DNA of 64,000 nucleotides from Cladopsammia gracilis (taxonomy: Eukaryota > Cnidaria > Anthozoa > Scleractinia > Dendrophylliidae), in assembly GCA_022457155.1 (NCBI GenBank), contig JAJGOT010000130.1, forward strand, positions 820,001 to 884,000, given 5' to 3'. Each line of letters opens with the position of its first letter. The first letter of the stretch is position 1. Of this stretch, positions 1-12,900 are shown in pieces. The notes below the pieces were generated by a model. That model did not search any database. It was not told where the DNA came from and saw nothing but the letters and a program-made list of their open reading frames with translations. Position numbers and translations under genes: made by a program.

Positions 1-858
1 GTATAAATGCAAAGTAATAATAGAATTATTTTAAAATAATAGAACAAATATTTTAACAGGATGCATGACCCATTAGTTCAACTAGCACTAGCTATGAACA
101 AAGTCCTGTATACTACAAAGGAAAGAATAAAAATAAATTATTAAATAATATTTTTATTACCCTGAGTTGTGACTAGTAGGCACTAACTGTAGATGTGTCC
201 TGTAATCAATTTTAGCAATTTTCTGAGTAACTGAAATGACCCTGCATGTAACAGAGAGTTGTGTGTTTAATATTAAGGTCTCTGTAAGGCAAGGGTGATA
301 GATTTTACAGCCTTTATTTTTGTTTGTTGTTGATTTAGGAAAAACACTTTGGAAAGTACTGTACTGAAATAAAAACTCATTTTTTTAAAGTTTTGTCTTG
401 GCAAACTGAATCAAAATCTCTGTATTTAAATTGACTACTGCTAGTAATAGTCTGAGTGATGATTCTTTGATTTTTGGTAAGAGAGAGAGCAAAGGATGAC
501 AGCAGTTGGTGCTTATTCTATTAAAAAGTCTTCTATCACATGTTTCTAGCAATTTGTGAATATTGTTAAGTTCTGATACATATAGCGCCATTTAAAACAT
601 CTCTTTAGAAAACATTGAACTATATTTAAATCTTAAATAAAACTTATGTAAAGCGCTTTTGATCATTTTAATGTTAAAAGGCGCTATATTAAGTGAATAA
701 ATTATATTTATTATTATAAATCAGCATCACATAATCTTTGAGATCATGAATAAATTAGAAATGGAATACCATGCAATAGACAAATTTGATGTTCTCTATA
801 CATTGGTTTTGCTACAAATGAAACACAAGATTTTTTTCTGTTTTTCCCCCTTTTACAG

Positions 859-935
859 GGCTTACCACTATTGTATGAGTTGTCATGAAAATGTGACTTC
901 ACCTGAACTTGTCAAAGAATGTGAATGTTCAAAAG
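859..935 (+). CDS. BK exon: end of RCK1 / start of linker
   Basis: Acceptor tttacag before 859 and donor gtactt after 935. Encodes the Cys-rich [19 protein letters not shown] stretch, matching the 'YYCKACHDDVTDP' region of vertebrate Slo1 just after RCK1. Starts with the last base of a codon and ends in phase 1. Confidence 0.9.
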
Positions 936-3900
936 GTACTTACTGATTCGTTTTTTTTTATCAAGTATTAAACCACTGAAACTGAAATGTAGTTTATATT
1001 GGGGTAATTAACAGTGCTATATTCCAGTTTGAGAGTGCCGAGGTTGAAACTGAAGTGCCTACCTACCCTCCAATACCCTATACCCTATACCCTATACCCT
1101 ATACCCTCCAATACGAGTTACGTTATGCCTCGTTGTCATAGTGAGGCTAGGTGCACCACCTTTCATATGAAGATGAGTTTTATTTGCATTTGAGTGAAAA
1201 AAACATTTTCATATGAAAAGTTGTGCACCTAGCCTCGCTTTGACAACGAGGCATAACGTAACTTGGAAATGGCCTATTGGCTCAGAGTTTAACACACAAA
1301 TTAAAGCACTCTCAAGCAGTACTTTTCTTTGGTTCTACACAGGGTGGTTCTAATTTTTTAGTCAATGAATGAAATTATAAAGAGTCAGTTTGTTTTTCTT
1401 CAAATAGAAGCTTAATTACCAGAAAGAATGATGCTGTGTGCCATTCATTTTCCAGTTTTGCATAAATTATGTTAAGAAGAAATTTATGGCACTCTGAAAA
1501 TGTATGGGGTTAGTTGAATACTGTAAAATCTTGGGTATATGCCCCGGGCTTATACAACTTCGTAAGGGTTTTTTGGTTGGCAAGCAAAAAAATATTTTGA
1601 TAAATTAGCCTTGTTTTAGTTAATTAGGTGCAAATTTTTGTAAAGAATTGCTGAAAAGGAGCTGTGCACGTGCTTATATATAGGAAGGGGTACAGCTGGA
1701 ATAATGTTTTGTTACCAACTGATGGGTCTATAACCGGGGAATGGCTAATTAGTACGGGGGCTTATAAACGGTATTGCATTACATTAACATATGTAACAGT
1801 TATAGTGCAAAAGGGCTCAATATCACCTAATACTTAGCTGACTAGGCAATATTATGCAAGCTTGAGCACTATAACTGTTTTATAATTCAACACATTGATA
1901 ACAAATCACAGTTTTAAGAAAAAACCATGAGATATATTCTACCTCGTGCCATTTCTTTGAAAACAATCAACAAATGAAAATTTTGCCACACTAAAGTTAA
2001 GCTTAAGTTAGCACACACAATAATAATACTTATTCAAATTATGAAGTACAAATATTTGAAAAAGGTAGATCTTAAAGGTTATCCCTATATAAGGCTATGT
2101 TCACACTTGGTGCCCGAGCACTAGTCCCTGGGTACCGGCACAAAATGGTGCAAAATGTTCAGACACTGGGTACCCAAGATATCAACATGTTCACATTCTG
2201 AGTGTACAAGGGAATTGTGGGTAGCAAAGCAGTGGTTTGTGGGTGTAGTGCTTCGGAACTAACGTAAAACGCGTGCACACTGGGAACTGGTACCCACTTT
2301 AGTGCCCAAGTACAAGGTCTCAACCTTGTACACGGGCACCGTGCCCAAATTCTGGCATGGGTACTTAAAAAAAAGGTGTGTTCACATTAGTGCCCTACGA
2401 TAATCGTACTCAGACACCGTGCTCGGGCACCAAGTGTGCACATAGCCTAAGATCACCTAACAAAAAATATCTAATAGAGAATAACAAAATCTTAGTCTAT
2501 ATAATATATAGTAAAATTTTAAGGTATGCCATGAACATTTATCTTATAAGTGTTTACCTGGCATATAACTCTGCGTAAAATTTTGTGTCTTAAAAAATGT
2601 TCAATTCATAAAAATTGATTATCAAAACAAATTGAACAAACACATGGCTACTAGAACAGAGCAGGGAAAAGTCTGAAAGAACTGCAGCGAGGACATGCGT
2701 AAGTCTTACTAACAAAAATTTACAGGGCAAGGACACAATAAATGTTTAAAAAATTTAATGTTATCTGTAGTTGATGTGGCTTTTTAGTCCCATATTCCAA
2801 GAGAACCAAATTTTCATGACAAGTCTGAAGCTAACGTCGAAGTACAAGCTAAATTGATCACTGTTGTTAACAGACTTGCTTGTTTTACTGTCAGTTCCTA
2901 CAGCCATGATGGCGAGATCTTTCAGCTTCAATCCCCTTAAAACAAAGATCGGAAACCTTTGTGAGGAAGTATCAAGTCTAAATCATATTCCAGAGCTGAT
3001 TACTGTAAGACATTTTCCAAAAATTGTGCTCCTTTATTCACTCCGTGTCGAGCAGTTGAAACTTTGAACCAGCTTTCATTCAGCTTTGCCAAGAAACAAG
3101 AAACACTGATGCAATGCAAAAATTTTGTGCATTTTTTGTCCCACCGTGCATGTGATCAAAATTTATTTCTTTTCTTCCTTTTCTCTTTTCTCTTTTTTAT
3201 CCATAATTAATGTTCATGCATTATTTTTTTTCTTTCCAAGATACAAAACTGCAGGCAGTGGTCATTTTCACTTTCCTACATGTAAAATGTGAGATTATCA
3301 TGCATCATCGCCACATTATGTCATATTATAATTATAGAGCTACCACTATTGAGAGCACTGTGACCATATTTGGGCAGATTATCAATGTGTTGAATTATAA
3401 ATATCATTATATGTTGGGTTGAAGACTTCAGCACTCAGAACACACATTGCAATTGGTTTGCCCTTACCTTAGCTTCCTGACCTCTGTAACTATTGTAATC
3501 ATAATTTTATGGTACATAACACTGAATTCTGTAATCACACCTTTCATACCTTATAATTAATTACTAACTTTCCTACACTTCTTCTTATTACAAGGAGCTC
3601 TCACTTTCCGTGGATTAGGCAAAGCTGTTCTCATCACTGCTGCTGCAAATAGTTAGTATCTTCTTTAACCTCTATAATAATTTTAACTCTGTTTAATTAT
3701 CATAATCTCTATCTGCTCCTCAACTAAGATAACAAGTTTGTAAAATAACATAAATTTTGTATAAGTATTAACAGTAAATATAAATGCAGCTTGCTAAAAA
3801 AACACAATGGCTTTTAATTAATGACCTGCAATCACAACATTGTTAACACTTACCTGATTTTCGATTGAAAATTACCAATTAAAATGACACAGTTGAGTGG

Positions 3901-6900
3901 TTGACAATCTTGGATGGTTTCAAATTTAGTTGAAGATCTTTTGCTTTGATACTTTAACATTATTGTGGTCAGTTAACGAAAAAGTCCCCATTCTCGATTT
4001 ATTATTCCAAATGGTCTGGTTTAAGAAGTCGCATTGTTTTTTTGCATCACAAGAATGCATGAAAATTGCCTTCCCCAATGGAAAAAAAAAAAAATGACAG
4101 TTAACGAGGAGTAAATATTTGTCCAAGCCATGCACTTTTCTATCATGCTCTGTTATGTGTTGCTGCTTGTGGATATCTCATGGTTAAAAGTTAAGCTGGG
4201 GGCTTGCCCTGAAATAATGCTGTTGTGTACTGTGACATCAGTAGTCTAATCATAGGCTATGCTTAATTAACTGTAAAATACTGCACGTGATTGTTTATTT
4301 ACACGTCTAATGGTGGCTTTAATAATACTGTGATTAATGTGTTTACCGATTAAATTTACTGCTGCTAGCTTGCCTTGGCCTATTGTACTAACCATTATTT
4401 TTACAAGTATATGCAACATTTCTAATCAATCCTAAATGCTGGTGCTTTAAGGCTTTAATTGCTTTTACCTCTTATCTCCAGGCACAAGTTATTTGTAAGC
4501 TTTCTTTACCATGTCATAAACAATGTCACTATAGTAGGTGCGTTGTATTAACACTCACTTAGAAGTCTCAAAACCTGACAAGGTGCAAAAAGGATGATAA
4601 ACAGAAAAAATTGGTTTCTCAAGTTCTTGAAACTTAACATAAATACTTTGTATTATATGTTTGTGTGTTTAAATTACACATACACTGTACCAAGCTGTTT
4701 GGATGTAGGACGGTTTTCGAGTATTATGCTTTAGCATTGCACAACAGGTGAAATACAGTGTATACAATGTCGCTAATCAAATAAGACACTGTCCTTTGTG
4801 AATACAATAATGATCTTTTCTTTTCAGACCTGTATTCACATAATTTCTTTTAATTTTCCTGTCTTCTCTCTAATTTCTTGGCGGAGATTTGTGTGTGTGG
4901 GAGGCATGCACCACCTTTGAAAACTTGTTTCTTTCTTACTTTGATGGTGACTTGTCCTTTGGTGACTATTGTTACATATATGCAGTTAAGTCTTTTGCGG
5001 GCAACCTTTGCAATGTGTTGAGTTTATGGCACTGTTAATTCCACCATGTTCCCTCACCTCTGACCTAGCTAAAGACTATTGTTTGAAGGCATAATAAGTG
5101 CCTTGAGGAAATGTTTTCATCTTTACTGCTTCTTCTCTAAAGCACTGCACTCGGATGAACTTTTAAACAGCTTGGCCCACCTCTCCAATCATGATTCCAC
5201 CATGTATTTGACTTATGAACCAAAAGTCAAGCTGAGAAATGGCAAGCCACCAAACTATAAAGGCAAGTTTAAATAACACTGCAGCATGCTGGTTCATCAG
5301 GTTCTCCCGTTGACTGTTTTCTCACATGGATGCACATCACTGCAGGGTTATGATTGCGGCCTTTGACAGTATAACAACTTGATTGCTGTTTTTACAGCTA
5401 CCATATCAGGGCCATTGATATATGGTTTGGTATGCTGTCCATATATATCTAAATGACTTAATAGGCTTAATAGAAACTAGGTTAGCCAAACATTACTCTA
5501 TTTAAAGAGCAAACTAAGTAATTTCTTAGCTAAGGTTGTAATGATCATTTAAAAGGAATGATAAAATTGTACCATATTTTGTTTTCTTTAATGTTAAAAA
5601 GGTTTTCCTTACATCTGTCAAATGACAAAGTAATAATTTATCAACTTGAAAAGTTGCCTTAAAAGATGTCGATAGCTATTAATAAAATTAATGAGCAAGT
5701 TCTTAAATCTAAATGTGAACGAGAACTTATTAAACAGCCACTAAAACTTACATTTTCAGTTTTCTTGCTCCAGTGATTTATTCAACTGTTGCTTCAATGG
5801 CATCTCAGTTCATTTTCACTCCAGTAGTCCAGTCCAATGCATCCACTGACAGTTGCATTTTCATCCATGATGACCAAGGTGCCGCAGCTCCACATGTGGG
5901 AATCACGTGACGTTCATGCCATGTCATCCATTGTCACCAAATTCGCTTCAGTATGACATCCCCAAATTTAGACAGTCTAGCTTCTACTCTGTTTAATTTT
6001 TGTAGATTGTTGCCCTGGCAATGGACGTAAAAATGACACGGATGAGGTTTTAGTAATGGAAACAATTTGGAACTCAGAAAATGCATCTGTTTGTGAAAAG
6101 AATATGCCAATGGACAGGCGTAAGCTGAATTATGATACAGGAACACCAACTGAGAACTTGACTATTCTCATTACTTTTTTTTTTAGGGGGGGGGGGGGGG
6201 TGGGGGGGTTAATAATAGTAATAATCCTCATTCTTGAAAATTCACTGGCAGATAATTTATAATATAAAATCTACATTAATTGCAACTTTGAAAGTTAAAA
6301 TTTATGTTTCTTTTCCGTCACTGAGAAATGTTAATCTGTAAAAAGACAGGGCATGATCAGGCAGGCTATTCAATCACTTAATTCAATCATTATCCCAACA
6401 GTGCTTTCTTGCAAGCTATTATAAAAACATGACTGAAAAAAAGGAAACCCTCTTTGCCAAGAAAGCCTAGAGATTATTTATTATTTATTATTTACAGAAA
6501 TAGAAATGACAATAATAATTAAAAATAAATAATTAAATAATTAATAATTAAAACTTTGGATATATTCAGTTGGTGAATCCAAAGAATGATCAGTAAAAAT
6601 CCCTAAACAGTAATTTTAATGAAGAGTAACCATGGTACAAGATGTTACTTGAATTTCAGTTAAAACATGTCTTTATAAATACTTAAGACAATTCGGGTCT
6701 GGAAAACGAATGCATGCTCACTTGTATTTTATTCTTATAATATTATTATTATTATTATTAATTATTATTATTAATATAATATAATATTAATTATTACTAT
6801 TACGATTCCAGGTTAACACTTGTTTGTATTTTTTTTTTAGTTAAAACAGTTAGTGTCACAAACTCATTACCTTTACCCCTCAAAAGTGCTGGAGAATCTA

Positions 6901-9900
6901 AACTTGGCACTTACAAGGTTCTGAACAAGCTAAAAGCGTAAGTATCGTCAGGGAGTTGAAGAAGAGAGGTGTCTACCTCATATTTTTCTCTGTATGTATG
7001 CCCCGATAATATGGACACCTCCCTTAGCACAGGCAGACTAAAGGCCCTGTCACACTATTGCGTGTTAAAGAAAGGTATGAGTTGCGTATGAAAATTCATA
7101 AAGTAATTTTCATACGCACAAAATTCCCTTGAAAATACAGCGTATGACCAGCGTACTTGACCTATGAGTAACGTACCTCTAGCGTAACACTCGCGTATTC
7201 AGCGTATGCCTAGCGTATTTTTAGCGTATAAACCATACGTCCGAATATGCACAAAATTTTTAAGCATGCTTAAAAATTTTGTGCGTATTCAGACGTATGC
7301 GACCGTGCTTGAAACGTACACAACCTGTGCCTAACGTACCCCTAGCGTATGTCAGCGTATACCAGCTTATGAGTGATATTTTTCATACGCTGGCATACGC
7401 TAGTACGATACGCAATAGTGTGACAGGGCCATAACAAACTAATAATATGTTGATACTCTGATATAAACTATCACTAATCGTATAAACAACAAAATTCTCG
7501 ATTGTGATCGGTCATCTGCGTGACTATCTTTTACTTAATTGGTGCGCGGTCATGTGGGTATCCAATAACAGCTATCCAATTACAACTTTTTGTAGTTCAT
7601 TTTTTGCTGTTTCTTCATTGGTTTAAAAGTAGATTATATCCCCTTAATTTAAACTTGTGACATTTTATTGTAACATTTTAGCTTGAAAGACCAGCAGCAG
7701 TCACATGGGAGTGAAATGAGACCTTGCTTCGACATCTCAGGGACTTTCTACTGGTGTGAACCAGCAAGCTTTGAAGATCGGTTGTTGGTATGTTTTAAAT
7801 CGGACTTAATAATATACTCCAACAACAGTTTACACTATGCTATAAGCCATAATTAATTACTTTGCTCTTATCACGCAAAATAAATCAGATAGGAGTACAT
7901 AAAACAATAATTGTTTTTTATTATTGGTCGTAAATAAAGTTTACATAACATACTTTCCGCATTTACTTGAACAAACGCCTCTCTAATTAAAACCAATTAA
8001 TGCTTCATGAACATCCCTCCTGAAAAGAAATTAATGTTTTGTGCGTTGAATAGAGGGGGGGGGGGGGGGGGGGTGTATTTGAAAAAATCTGGCACGATAT
8101 TCAGTGTGATACGACTCACGTGTTTGTGAATTAAAAATAAACCTCTTGGCGCAATCAAACTCCTTGATTAAATAAGCAGTTAGTTTACAATGAACTCCCC
8201 GGGAGATTATTCTCTTGAGTAAATATGTTATTTTGTTCTGACTATGTTTCTGACTTGTAAAGTTAAAGAGTTTGGTATGTCTTTTTTGCTAGACCCGAGA
8301 AGGAGCCATGAAAATAGTTTTCTCTCAGCACATTCTTGTTTGTCTGTTCAACGATAAGGATTCCCCTCTTCTGGGATTAAGACCTTTGGTGAGTATAAAA
8401 TTATAATGACCAACCTGTAAACATGTCTCCCGAGTGGCAAAAGTTGCATTGCAAAGAGTGCCGTTGCTGTTCGGGCATGTTGGGACTATCTAGTGTGTAC
8501 TGCATCAGAAATAATAAACTGTAACTTGCCTAAGCCTTAATGATTGAATTGTCCCAGAGCTTAGTTGGAGCGTTTTATTGCTAGAAAACACTATATCCAA
8601 ACAGGCAAGTCACTATTGCAAGTGAATGGAAAACTGCAATTTGCAAGTCTTTTTACGATTTAGTGAACATCACGGCATTGCCGTTTGTTCAGCTCGGCTA
8701 ATCACTATTAAATCCCACATAAGAATCTGCATTTCTCCAAGTCAGCCCAGGAAGGTTCTTATATATTAATAATGTCTAGTGAGAGATCATACACATTACC
8801 TGCTTTTGGGGGGCAAGTTTTTCAAGAGAACATGCTACTATGACCATAATTTTACCTTCTTTTTCTCTTTAGTTTTGGAAAGTAGAAGTGGAATACTTCC
8901 CATGCCAAATTTTAAGTTCAAATTCCAACGGGAAGACCAGTTATTTCAAACGTAAAGTTCAGCTTCGGCTTGTGGCCATTACTCGATTCCAGTGGCCAAC
9001 CAAAGGCTCCTGTGAACCAACCCGTGAATAAGAAATGCTCTACACATCGCTGGCTCATATTTCAGCATTTTGAGCATTTTCATTTGCATTTATGATAAAT
9101 TTCGTAGCACGATAATCAACTGGAGTTCTCCTGAAATCACATGCTATGAATGGTAAGAGAGTGTAAAGTCGTACTTGTAACTGAGGTTTTATTTCATACT
9201 CAACATTTCATTTAGGTGATACCATTAAGGGCCAGCAACTTGCTACAAACAGAACTGAAGAAAATCGTGTTTCTTGGAAATAAAGACTACATGGAGAGAG
9301 AGGTAAAATATGCTGTTTTATTATTCTAAAGAATTTTTTTGGCAGTCACGCAAAATTCCAGTTACCAACAAATCTTATTATCGTGTCTGCATGACAGTAG
9401 TAGAACCTAGCTTCGATAGAGTAGTTTCACATAACCCGTGAAATCAGAGACATTAGACAATATATGCACTATAAGATATTAAGTTATGGTCCTAGTAAGA
9501 AGTAGGCAACCTAACGGCAGGGAATGCAGAAAGGTGTTAATTGTGATATTGTTGAAACCGTCCACCTCATTGGCTAAAACGTGAAAATCTACCATAATGT
9601 AACCAGGCAGTGCATTTATTTCTCTCTAGTTTACTAATTGGTTCCCTTTTAGTGAATTAGTGAAAACTGTTCTGAGTTTTAATGCAACCAAAATTCTATG
9701 TGGGAAACATAAAATTAGAAGCCTTTCTTGGCCATTGTTTTGGAGTTTCACGATTGGATGAAATCTTGTAGCACAAAAGAAACATCACTTTAAAATAAAG
9801 TTCCAGTACATTTTATTTAAAAAAACATGTTGTCCATAGGTTGATGAATTCTCAGTAAAAAAACGGAAACGATCTTATGTGGGGAAAGCGAAATGCCGCG

Positions 9901-12900
9901 GAACAATAGAGCATTGTCTACTTCTTACACGCATTGTTACTTAATTCCATGGTTTTCTTTTGTTTACGTTTGATTACAAAATGTATTATACAATGACTGA
10001 ATAATTTTGTTTCACGGGTTTGACTACTTTCTTCACTGCTGTCCACACATTTCTTGTTAGAGTGAACCAGGGATAGAGACTTATAGCAGCCACCTGGCCA
10101 CAGAACAATAACAATTCAGTTGTGGCAGAATAGGGAAGATATCAGTGTCATCACCAATTGTTATTAATGTGCCAACCAGAGCCTTATTGGCTGCCGAAAC
10201 AAAGGGTTCTTTTGTTCCAGTGGTTGGCACATTTGAATAACAAAAAGAATGTTTGTAAACAGATATCATCCCTATGCGGTAATTTTAACTTATTTATTGT
10301 AATTCATTTGATAATTTACGCAGTAATGGCCACTGTTTTTCGCCATCAGGGATGGTTTGGAATAACAGGAAGACAACAACCATTTCTAGAACACTGTCTT
10401 CTATGGTCCACACTCTGTGATCCTATCATGTTTGAAAGCCTTTTTCTGATGTTTTACGTTATTTTTTGTCTCTTTTCAGTGGCACCAGCTGTGTAATTTT
10501 GACGATGTGTATGTTCTACCAGTAAGTCTTTTAAGTCTTGACAAGTTTTCTGCATTCTTTTCATAGTTACTTGTTATTTGAAGCTTTTGTTACGCGATGC
10601 AGTGGCGGATTTGTCTCGCAGTTGATAAAGTCACTGTGTGGTATTTCGAGTTGCATTAAGGCCAACCTCTTTTTGAAAGCGAAGGCTTGTGCAAAACCTT
10701 TATTATCAAAATAAGTTTTAAATGTTAGTGATTGGCTGGCGTTCGGATGCACAAGGCACTCGGGAATGGCATATTTCTTCAAACTTAGTCAACACAGACA
10801 ACAGAACTGCCATACATCGCAAATGGGAGATGTCATCTGTAAATTAAAAAAAATGATCAAGAAAGTGATATTGAGTTGTGTAGCATTTTAGAAGCTGCAG
10901 AAAAAGCTTGTTCTATAAAAAGAATGTGAGTTTTCAAATCCAATTATCCACCTTTGGGACTGTACTAAGTTTCGTCTTTCGGAAGGTTTCCCTCTAACTT
11001 GACGGCGTTTCAATGTAACATTAGTGTTTCTCCTTGCTCTCAGTCTAGCGAAATATCTATCGGTGTTAAATCCCATCTAAATGGAACCATATATCGCCAT
11101 TCCAATAGTCTCCAACGCAGCCATTGTGTCGTCACGCAACGCTCCTCTTCACTGGTGGGGAGGAGTGTTGCGTGACGACACAAATGATGGCTGCGCAGGA
11201 GACTATCATTCCAATGAAGACAAAATGAAGGTAATTAATTTGTTTTGCACATCATAGGGCTCTCCATTTTGTCGAGCAGATCTGCGAGCTGTTAATGCCA
11301 ATCTAGCAGACATGGTCGTGTTTCTCTCGCCTTCAACGGCCAGCAAAGCCGATGACCCGAAGCTTGCCGACAAGGAAGTCGTATTGGCGTCGTTGAACCT
11401 GAAGGCGATGTCGTTTGATGATGCAGTTGGAATGTTGAGTGAAAGTGCAAGGAACGCATTTGCAGGGCTTGAGTTTAGTGGGGGACCACAGGTGGAGAGA
11501 AGGGGCTCTGCGTTCGGCTGCAATATTCCCATCATTACAGAAGTTGGTAAGTATGCAACAAGCACACTACCCGCATGGTTAATTTAAATAAAATGTCTTA
11601 AGAGTTTTCGTTACTTTGGAACTTTTGATTTGCAACACTGAGATTTTCATAACTTACGATGCTGCCGTTATAGTTTCTTGGAACGGTAATTATCCTACGG
11701 AACACCGCGCAATATTAGGCTATGGAATTGAAAGTGCACTCTGGGGTTAGTTTTACTACCTTTTCATCATGGAAGGGCCCCTCTTACCTGTGATAAAAGG
11801 TCAACCGATATGATAACTGTAAATTGAACCGTACCAATCAGAGTGCAAGATGCTTTTTTCCTGTAATATTAATCACGGAGTTTGCAGTCAAAATGTTCCA
11901 TTCTGTCAGTTTTCATTTGCTTTTGGCACTTTTATTTCATTATGGAATAAACTTCTAAATGAAGTAAAGGCTGGTGACTCAAAAAGGAAATTGGGGTGGT
12001 CTGTCAGATTGAAGGAGTTTCCTGATAACAAAATGACTGTGCTTTTTACGAGTCGAAAAATATGTGGCTGTAATAATGGGTGATCGTATTAACTTCGTGA
12101 TCAAAAGGACAGCGTTTTACTTTTGTAACAGACACCTTTAATTTTGTAATCTTTGAGTCATTTGGCCCTGATGTGTGATTTAACAAACTGCCTGTCCTGT
12201 TATTGTAACTAAATTGCATCAGAAATTGCCAAAGTTCTATAGATTCACAAGCCCCCGTGGCATCTCAGCACCTAGTCAAATCAGGCTTTCATGTTACATC
12301 AATGTACATTAAATTAATATAATGTCATAAGGGGGTTGGGGGGTGGGGTCAATCTTTATGAGGATAAACTAAATGATATCCATATGACTCATATGAAAGG
12401 CACATACGGGGACAGCTAGTAAAAGATGTGTTTTGCTGGCTGCACCCAACAAATAACATATTGACGATTTTTTTGTCTCGCACTTTTCTCTTAGCATTTG
12501 ACCAGAATGTGCAGTATTTGGACATCGATGACGAAGATGATGAAGATCAAGAATTATACCTGACTCAGCCGTTTGCGTGTGGAACATCATTCACAGTCTC
12601 CATGTTGGACTCTCTTATGAGCGCGGTCAGTTCCTAACCGTGTAAAATTATGTTTCATAAATGCGCAGCCGTGTTTTGTCAGGTCTAAAGTTACGAGGTA
12701 ATATTGCATTAGGTCCAAGGAGAAAAGAGACCCCCCTCCTTCAAAATTGTAGGGGTCCTGCACATAATCTGAGGGTCCCCACATTCAACGCAGCCAGCCG
12801 TCTATCCTTCATAATGTTGTGTATACCGACCTTCGCTCGAAACATTAAAACCATATTTCGGCAATGTCAAATTCGCCTTTGTTACATTATTGCTTTGTAC

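Noticed and set aside
1071..1107. Interstitial telomere repeat
   Set aside because: Unit is a 7-mer TACCCTA, not the hexamer TTAGGG of animals.
3597..3656. Possible BK exon ([19 protein letters not shown] then stop)
   Set aside because: Acceptor-like ttacaag and a short open run, but a stop after 19 codons, no donor, no homology, and phases of flanking exons already fit without it.
10158..10496. 112-codon + frame
   Set aside because: Runs through a small inverted repeat and into the BK microexon in a different frame; no domain.
11206..11565. 119-codon frame on the - strand
   Set aside because: It is the complement of the conserved BK exon 11258-11546, so a shadow.
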